From Flammulina velutipes (taxonomy: Eukaryota; Basidiomycota; Agaricomycetes; Agaricales; Physalacriaceae): DNA of 23,568 bases. The stretch spans positions 1-23,568 of the forward strand of contig JAALGH010000020.1 of the NCBI GenBank assembly GCA_011800155.1, given 5' to 3'. The translations under genes and the position numbers were made by a program. Shown here one piece after another: positions 17,886 through 23,568 of this stretch; within the stretch, counting starts at the first letter, position 1, and each line of letters opens with the position of its first letter. Below the pieces are notes generated by a model. It was not told the origin of the DNA. It saw nothing but the letters and a program-made list of their open reading frames with translations, and did no database searches.

Positions 17886-20800
17886 ATGGCCAAAGGAACC
17901 AAACGGCCTGCCCGAGCTGACTGCGACGACAACGACGACGAACTACTGGAAGCAAGAACACTGGGTCTCTCGGGAGACCGCCGACGCAATATTACCTCCG
18001 TCCCGGTACCTATCGCTCGTGTCAACGCTCCCCAAGGAAGGCCTGTGCTGAGGAGCGAGGAATATCTCCCCGAAGTCGTTTCGCCCGCTGTTGGCCCCAA
18101 GACAAAGCGTCGGTATGCGAATTCAGTAAGCCAATGGAATACCAACAGTGATAATATATTCTAATGCTTTTTTTCCAGGACCAAGCACTACTATGTTGGG
18201 TGGAGGATGAAAGGCCTCAAGAGTTCCTGGACGAGTTTGTCCGCCTTGAAGGACGAGGAGACTGCATCGACAATACGTGTGGGGCTTGTCTTGAGCGCTT
18301 CCGGGATGAGGGAATCGAGGCGGTCCCGAGAGAGGCTTCATACACCTGCGAGGACTGTTTCGGGGCGTTCATGGAGTGTGGAGACTGCATTGTCAAGAGT
18401 CACCGACGACTGCCCTTTCATCGGATAAAGGTATGTGCTGTCACTCCAACCATGTCCGTTTAGTTGACGTCGGTGCGGTAGTGCTGGAATTCAGAAGCGT
18501 TCTTTAAACCAGTATCTCTCCGCCAACTAGGTCTCCGTATTCAGCTTGGCCCCCATGCTGGTTCCCCATGTATTCGACCGATTGCGGCCCACCGCACGTT
18601 CACCATGATTCACGACAATGGCATACATCTTGTCAACATTGACTTCTGTGGGTGTGAGCGAAGGGAACCTGCTCGTATCCAGCTGCTTCGCTCGGAGGTG
18701 ATGCCGGCAACGACGCGTTTTCCCAAGACGGGAGCAACGTTCCGCACTCTGGAGGCATTCGAGATGCTCTCGGCCACCGGACGTCTCTCAAACCATGAAT
18801 TCTATAACAGTCTCATTAGGCGTACAGACAATACAGGCATTCATGTGCCTAAGGTGTGTTCTATCTTTTATTTTCTTCTATGTACTAAACCACTACCCCA
18901 GGATCGTTCCAAAGCCTTGTTCCGCATGAACAGGCAGTTCAGGCACATCAAGATGCTTAAACGGGCGGGACGGGGAGCTTTTCAGGACGGTATTGTGACG
19001 ACTGCACCGGGTGGATTGGCTGTTCGATGCCCTGCGTGTCCACGCCCAGGCGTCAACCTCCCAGATGATTGGGATTCATTGCCGCTCTCGGAACAGTAGG
19101 TTGTCGTTTTCTAATGGTATAGCTAACATGCTGAAGACTGCTAGGTATCGGTTTCGCTTGATTCTTGCTCTCGATGCCAACTTCCGCCTCAAAAACCTGC
19201 GCCGTCCGTCGTCATTCGATCCTGGCCTACACACGGGTATGGCTTACTTCGTCGCAAACCAGGGATATTTCGAGCATCTGGCTGACAACCCCAAACAGAA
19301 AGATGTAAGTCAATCTCCAAATCCTCTGAGGTTGGTGCACTAACAGTGTCTAGATTAGTTCCTGCAGCGGCTTCAAGACGCTAGCCCATGCTGAGACCAA
19401 GGAGACGTCGGGGCTCCAGGCAACGGGTGTGGGAATGGCAGTTTGTGCGCGGCATGAGATGATACGCCCATTGGGAGTCGGCGACTTACAGCGAGGAGAA
19501 CGGTACGATTTTCCTCTGATACGCAGACAACGTTACTCACAAATCGTCTTTTTAGTTACTGTAACATGGATTACATTTTGCTGTCCGCCGTTTCCGCTGA
19601 CAGCGACAAGCTCAAAGAGCTTTTCGTTTCCTACGACATATGGTGTCAATACCGGAAACGTTTCAACGAGCGGATGGCGACTATGCCTGAGCATCTTAGG
19701 CTTCCGGAGTGTGTGAGAGTATGTGGCGGAATTCCAAAATGCCACTGCAAGGGGCATAAATTCGACTGTCAGTGCTGTCATTGCATGAACATTCAACCGG
19801 GCATCGGCAGGACTGACGGCGAAGGCATAGAAAGGCTATGGTCTCAGCTCAACCACGCTGCATCGTCGACGAAGGAAATGCTATCGGGTGCACGACACGA
19901 CACATTGGATCGGCGTTTTTCTGCCCATAACTGGCAGAAGTTCATATTGTTAGGTAGGTTTCATCTCTTATTCTTTATGATTGTACCAGTATTAATGTTT
20001 GTATGCCAGGAGCTCATCTTCACGGGCGTCTGGCCAAAACCCAGGTGTCCTACCGGCAACAATTGGATGCTCATGAAGAGTTCACAGCAATCTTGGAGCC
20101 TGGATGCGCCGAACGCTGGGTAAAGCAGGTGGAGGCATGGGAGGCAGACCAGTCGCTTGACAGTCCCTACTACAATGCTGTAACATGTGAGTCAAGGGTT
20201 TCAGCTCTTTTGATACTCCTGCTAATATCTATCTCTCCAGACAAGACGATGAACGAAGTCAAAACGGCACTGGAAGAGACTGAGCGCAGGGCCAATCGTG
20301 TAATCCCGGCGATCCACGAGACAACGGCAACAGCATGCCTTATGCTCGGACTCCTTATTGAGGACATGCAGTACGTTTTTTCCTCAGGCGTTACGGTGCG
20401 AAACTCATGGTTATCGACATAGGTGTAGAATCGTCTTTCTTCTTGACTGCGAGGAGTCTAACTCCCCGAGCGTGGTCAAGGACGTGCAAGAAAAGCGCAT
20501 CGTGTGCCAAAGGCATATTACCCAATTTCGCCAACTACAGGGATCCTACATGGGGTGCGTGCGGGGGGAGCTGGCCAAACTGGCGGGGAGCCGTGAGGGT
20601 GATATCGAAACGGAGCCAGTCTTCTTACCCTCTGCATTGCCAAGAGGGATACGTGAGGCTGGATGCTATCCTGATATGGCATCAAGAGAAGCCAAACTTC
20701 GGGAAGCCCAATGCCACGACGCTTTGGAGACGATACGGACATTGCAGCGCACGAAGCGCTCTGCCAAGGCTTTTCGCCAGAAGAATCTTCGTGGCGTTGC

Positions 20801-21602
20801 AGCGACGACTCGGACATTCCAGATGGTGGACCGTTTGGAGGCGAAGACACAGCTCGCTATCAGAAAGTATCGTGTCGCTCGAGAGGCGTTACTAGTCTTA
20901 CGTGGCCCCGGCGATTGGCAGAGCGACTTGCGAATCTTGAACGACAGCGACGTCCGTGCCCTGGACAGTCAAATTTTCGACATCGACGTTCCGAAAGCGA
21001 AGAAGAAGAAACTCGGGAACACTGGGGAGGTTCACCAGTTTGGCAGTGGCCCCTACCAACTGTCGTGGATATGGAGGGTGAAGAGCGGTCTGGATGGATT
21101 GAGCAAGGACGATGTCGAGGGACAGCTACGTTCTGAGTGGCTGAAGAGTCGCGCAAGGGTCATGCGCTATCGGGAGGAAATGTCCATGGTCATTGGCGAG
21201 CGTGGATTTACGCTCAAGGCGCTCGAGCACGAAGCCATTCAGTGGGAATCTGAGCGTGCATGCACCCGAGACGACCTGGACGCTGCTGGGCAGGAGGGTG
21301 TGGTGGCGCTGGCCAAGCGTCAAGCCTGGATACGGCGCGAGCTGGCACGGGACTTCCAGGCGACGTGGGCCTCACCATGTCGTATTCGGAGGGTACGCAT
21401 TCCCGATCGCAGTGATGTTAGGGTCGAGATATCTGACTCGGAGCGCGAGAGTGACGGCGAGAGAGAGGGTGGACATGACGGTGATCTTACAAGAGAGGGA
21501 GGACACGATAACGGAGGAGACGCTGGATCAGACGGAGGAGACGCTGGATCAGATGGTGATGACGCCGATGACGAGGAAGATGCCCCGCCGCGCGCCAATT
21601 GA
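17886..21602 (+). CDS. KDZ-family transposase, right copy (KDZ-R), intact, 1083 aa
   Basis: Ten exons join without a stop: 17886-18125, 18179-18430, 18482-18853, 18902-19095, 19145-19304, 19354-19502, 19556-19953, 20010-20186, 20241-20370 and 20423-21602. All introns are 48-56 nt and GT-AG. The CxC2-like Cys cluster spans residues about 109-161 (C109, C114, C117, C137, C140, C147, C150, H155, H161). The DDE core has Asp363 (LALDANFRLK), Asp483 (SYDIWCQY) and Glu548 (DGEGIERLW), with the H519-H523-C527 insert typical of KDZ. A basic helical region and an Asp/Glu/Gly-rich acidic tail follow. KDZ enzymes are cut-and-paste DNA transposases acting in the nucleus. Being uninterrupted, it may be active, but no terminal inverted repeat was located. 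It closes the run B-D-G-KDZ on the same strand. Confidence 0.92.
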
Positions 21603-22200
21603 CACCCGGACGTTTATGTTTATGTACACCTACGGACTATGTATTATATCTTCTTGTAAATAAATGACTTAAGCTTTAAATCATTGACTTAGTATGGCTC
21701 AAGTGCAAGATATGAGGCTTAAGGCCTTGGGTAGTGGATATAACAGGAAGGTAGGATCCTGTGGATATAACCAGCGGGATATGGCTCCTATGTGTGGTTA
21801 TAACCACTCAAATTGTAAAACACCTCTGTGGTTATAACCACGGGATTTCCGTACACCCTGCTGCAAGGGTTGCATTCGATGGTCTGTTTCCCAATCAGTT
21901 AAGTACGAGCGCGCTAGTGAAAGGTCATAACAAGCACTTACTTGTTTTCGCTTTGAGACAAATCCTCCAAATGAGGAGTGGAACGATGGTAATGGTTTCT
22001 ATTTAGAGAAGATAAACATACAACTAATAGACATGAATAGATACACTCACAGTAGCACCCAGTAAGCTCCTTGGTATTGGAAGTACGCCTCGTACTTCCT
22101 TTTCATCTGCATAAGCACATGGGTTGCTCGATTGACCGATGTAGACGGTCTCTGGTCTTTCAGAACGCGGGTGATTCGACGCAGATAGAACAAGCGTGGA
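21603..22200. other. 3' flank of KDZ-R, including a palindromic motif array
   Basis: No gene is seen. The first ~60 bp is the probable 3' UTR. The motif array at 21734-21841 is listed separately. Short frames such as one of 81 codons lack family or splice support. Confidence 0.4.
21734..21841. repeat. Array of GTGGTTATAACCAC-type palindromes
   Basis: Starts lie at 21734 (GTGGATATAAC), 21761 (GTGGATATAACC), 21794 and 21828. The last two are both the perfect 14 bp palindrome GTGGTTATAACCAC. Spacing is 27, 33 and 34 bp. The array sits about 130 bp beyond the KDZ-R stop. Such clusters can bind a dimeric protein, for example a transposase at subterminal sites; that role is inference. Confidence 0.75.
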
Positions 22201-22273
22201 GCTATCGTCTATGGATGGATAATAAAATGGTACGTGAAGTAGGTGGGAATTGCAAACGAATAGGACGTGGGGT

Positions 22274-22565
22274 AGATAGGGAACGGTGCGCGCGAGTTGA
22301 CGAACAATAGAGGTAGAACATTGGGGGCGGGGATAGACGAATGGAATGATCGTCGAGTCCGCGGGGCGGAACAGTTTGAGAAAAACGGAGCGAATGGCGA
22401 CGGATGGGCCGCGGGTAGGTAGGAACAGCGCGCGCGAGTTGACGAATGATAGATGAAGAACGTTGGGGCGGGATAGACGAATGGAATGATCGTCGAGTCC
22501 GCGGGGCGGAACGGTTTGAGAAAAACGGAACGAATGGCGGACGGATGGGCGGCGAGCGATGGTAG
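22274..22565. repeat. Dimeric tandem repeat, 142-bp period
   Basis: Two copies of a ~142 bp unit sharing GAGTTGACGA, ATAGACGAATGGAATGATCG and GAGTCCGCGGGGCGGAAC. Equivalent points lie at 22294 and 22436. The start of a third copy (GGTAGGATAGGGAAACAGC) follows. The 206-codon minus-strand frame across it is a by-product of repetition. Confidence 0.8.
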
Positions 22566-22664
22566 GATAGGGAAACAGCAGGCGGGGTGGAAATTTGTTG
22601 GCCGGTCGGAGCAGCAGTGCGATAAACGTTTGTTCGTTTGATGGATAGCGTGCAGGGAAGTGAT

Positions 22665-22910
22665 AAGAAGATGAAAGAGATGGAAGAAAATCAGCATTGA
22701 ATCATTCTCTGTAACTGTGGCGCACCTGAATGTCCCTTTCTGCACTTTCTGCTTGTTGAATGCCCTCTGGGTGGATGGACTGATGGACTGCTTGCCAGGT
22801 GATGATGAAAAAGATGAAAAAGATAACAAAAATCAGGTTTGAAGCATGCTCTAACACTGTGGCGTACCTCAATGTCCCTCTCTCTATATTCTCCATGTTG
22901 GATGCTCCTT
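22665..22910. repeat. Second dimeric tandem repeat, 142-bp period
   Basis: A different unit, also repeated at 142 bp: TGTGGCGCACCTGAATGTCCCT at 22716 against a near copy at 22858, without matching the preceding repeat in sequence. The units are more diverged than the first pair. Each includes a TGTGGCG core. Confidence 0.75.
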
Positions 22911-23075
22911 GGGGGGGTGGAACTATGGGCTGCTCACTGTGTGGGGCAGGAGGTCCATGGGAGTGGTGGGTGGTGGAAGGAGATGGAGGAAAAAGCCTAA
23001 ATGTACAGTATTAGTCGTTCATCAGGCACAGAATACATGGATGGATACAATCCCGTTTGATCTATCCCTTGTAAC

Positions 23076-23137
23076 GGCACACTAGCTTAGAGGTAAACAC
23101 ACCATAGTGTTAGAAGGTCGCAGGTTCAATACTTTTT
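23076..23137 (+). ncRNA. Degenerate tRNA-like sequence, possible SINE head
   Basis: TAGCTTAGAGG at 23083-23093 fits a pol III box A and GGTTCAATAC at 23123-23132 fits a box B, about 40 bp apart. Between them AACAC and GTGTT can form an anticodon-like stem. TTTTT follows at once. The acceptor stem does not close, so this is not a working tRNA gene. The call rests on these short motifs only. Confidence 0.35.
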
Positions 23138-23154
23138 GAATCTGGACGGCAGCG

Positions 23155-23460
23155 GCAGTTGAATTTGTCGTTGAAAGCCGGCGTTGAATTTGTCGTTGAA
23201 GCCGGCGCTGAATTTGTCGTTGAAGCCGGCGTTGAATTCGTCGTTGACGCCGGCGCTGAATTCGTCGTTGAATTCGTCGTTGAATTCGTCGTTGAATTCG
23301 ACCTTGAAGCCGGCGCTTAAATTTGTCGTTGAAGCTGACCTTGAAGCCGACCTTGAATTCGTCGTTGAATTTGTCGTTGACGCCGGCGCTGAAGCCGCCG
23401 TTGAATTCGACGTTGAATTCGAATTGAATTCGGGTGGCGTTGAATTCACATTGAATTCGA
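23155..23460. repeat. 12-bp minisatellite alternating GTTGAATTCGTC and GTTGAAGCCGGC units
   Basis: About 25 tandem 12-mers. Both unit types carry a six-base palindrome (GAATTC or GCCGGC) after GTT. It reads as a long frame on each strand only because the unit length is a multiple of three. It follows directly after the tRNA-like sequence, so it may be the tail of that element. Confidence 0.9.
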
Positions 23461-23568
23461 TATATAGCGACTACTATACTACTGACATAACACTAGGCGT
23501 ACATATATATATATGACTGAATTTGACTGAATTTGCGCCAGATTCACTTCAAACGTGAAGTTAATTTG

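Noticed and set aside
22209..22829. 206-codon minus-strand frame
   Set aside because: It spans two tandem repeats in one frame and has repeated Ser/Pro/Phe-rich sequence; a product of repetition.
22274..23460. CRISPR-like array
   Set aside because: Repeats are direct tandem units without unique spacers, and the genome is eukaryotic.
23126..23516. Long frames on both strands over the 12 bp repeat
   Set aside because: The unit length is divisible by three, so frames stay open without coding.
1..23568. TET/JBP dioxygenase gene, known companion of some KDZ elements
   Set aside because: No HxD-type iron-binding motif in a suitable context was seen in any reconstructed gene.

Overview
The window looks like an Agaricomycete (mushroom-forming basidiomycete) nuclear genome, in a transposon-rich accessory region. 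The evidence is dense ~45-60 nt GT-AG introns, KDZ (Kyakuja-Dileera-Zisupton) transposases with a CxC2-like cysteine cluster, and lineage-specific protein families. No host housekeeping gene was recognised. All gene models are manual splicing of the raw sequence; no database search was possible.

Layout. Two gene clusters face away from each other around a ~650 bp divergent intergenic region (about 8753-9405). The left cluster, read on the minus strand, is gene A (coiled-coil, 8752-8025), gene C (7651-3205), gene H (3035-2553) and a decayed KDZ transposase, KDZ-L (2247 to the window edge). The right cluster, read on the plus strand, is gene E (9406-11920), gene F (12177-13097), gene B (14758-15440), gene D (15782-16748), gene G (16933-17632) and an intact ten-exon KDZ transposase, KDZ-R (17886-21602). 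A is a paralogue of B. C shares exon architecture with D. H is an N-terminal-only relative of E.

So the two cassettes repeat the order coiled-coil gene, C/D gene, one variable gene, KDZ transposase. Spacing is similar and exon lengths are identical or nearly so. The transposases are clearly diverged, which suggests that a multi-gene KDZ cassette has been inherited as a unit. This is the main candidate for a poorly described system.

Insertions. A 2.9 kb foldback (palindromic) element with nearly identical arms (about 4728-7600) appears to have landed in exon 1 of gene C, leaving its start codon on the far side. Between F and B lies 1.6 kb of repeats plus a short spliced minus-strand coding fragment (14245-13864) of unknown family.

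Right flank (21603-23568). No convincing gene. It holds an array of palindromic GTGGTTATAACCAC-like motifs just beyond KDZ-R, two unrelated dimeric repeats that both have a 142 bp period, a degenerate tRNA-like or SINE-head sequence, and a 12 bp minisatellite.
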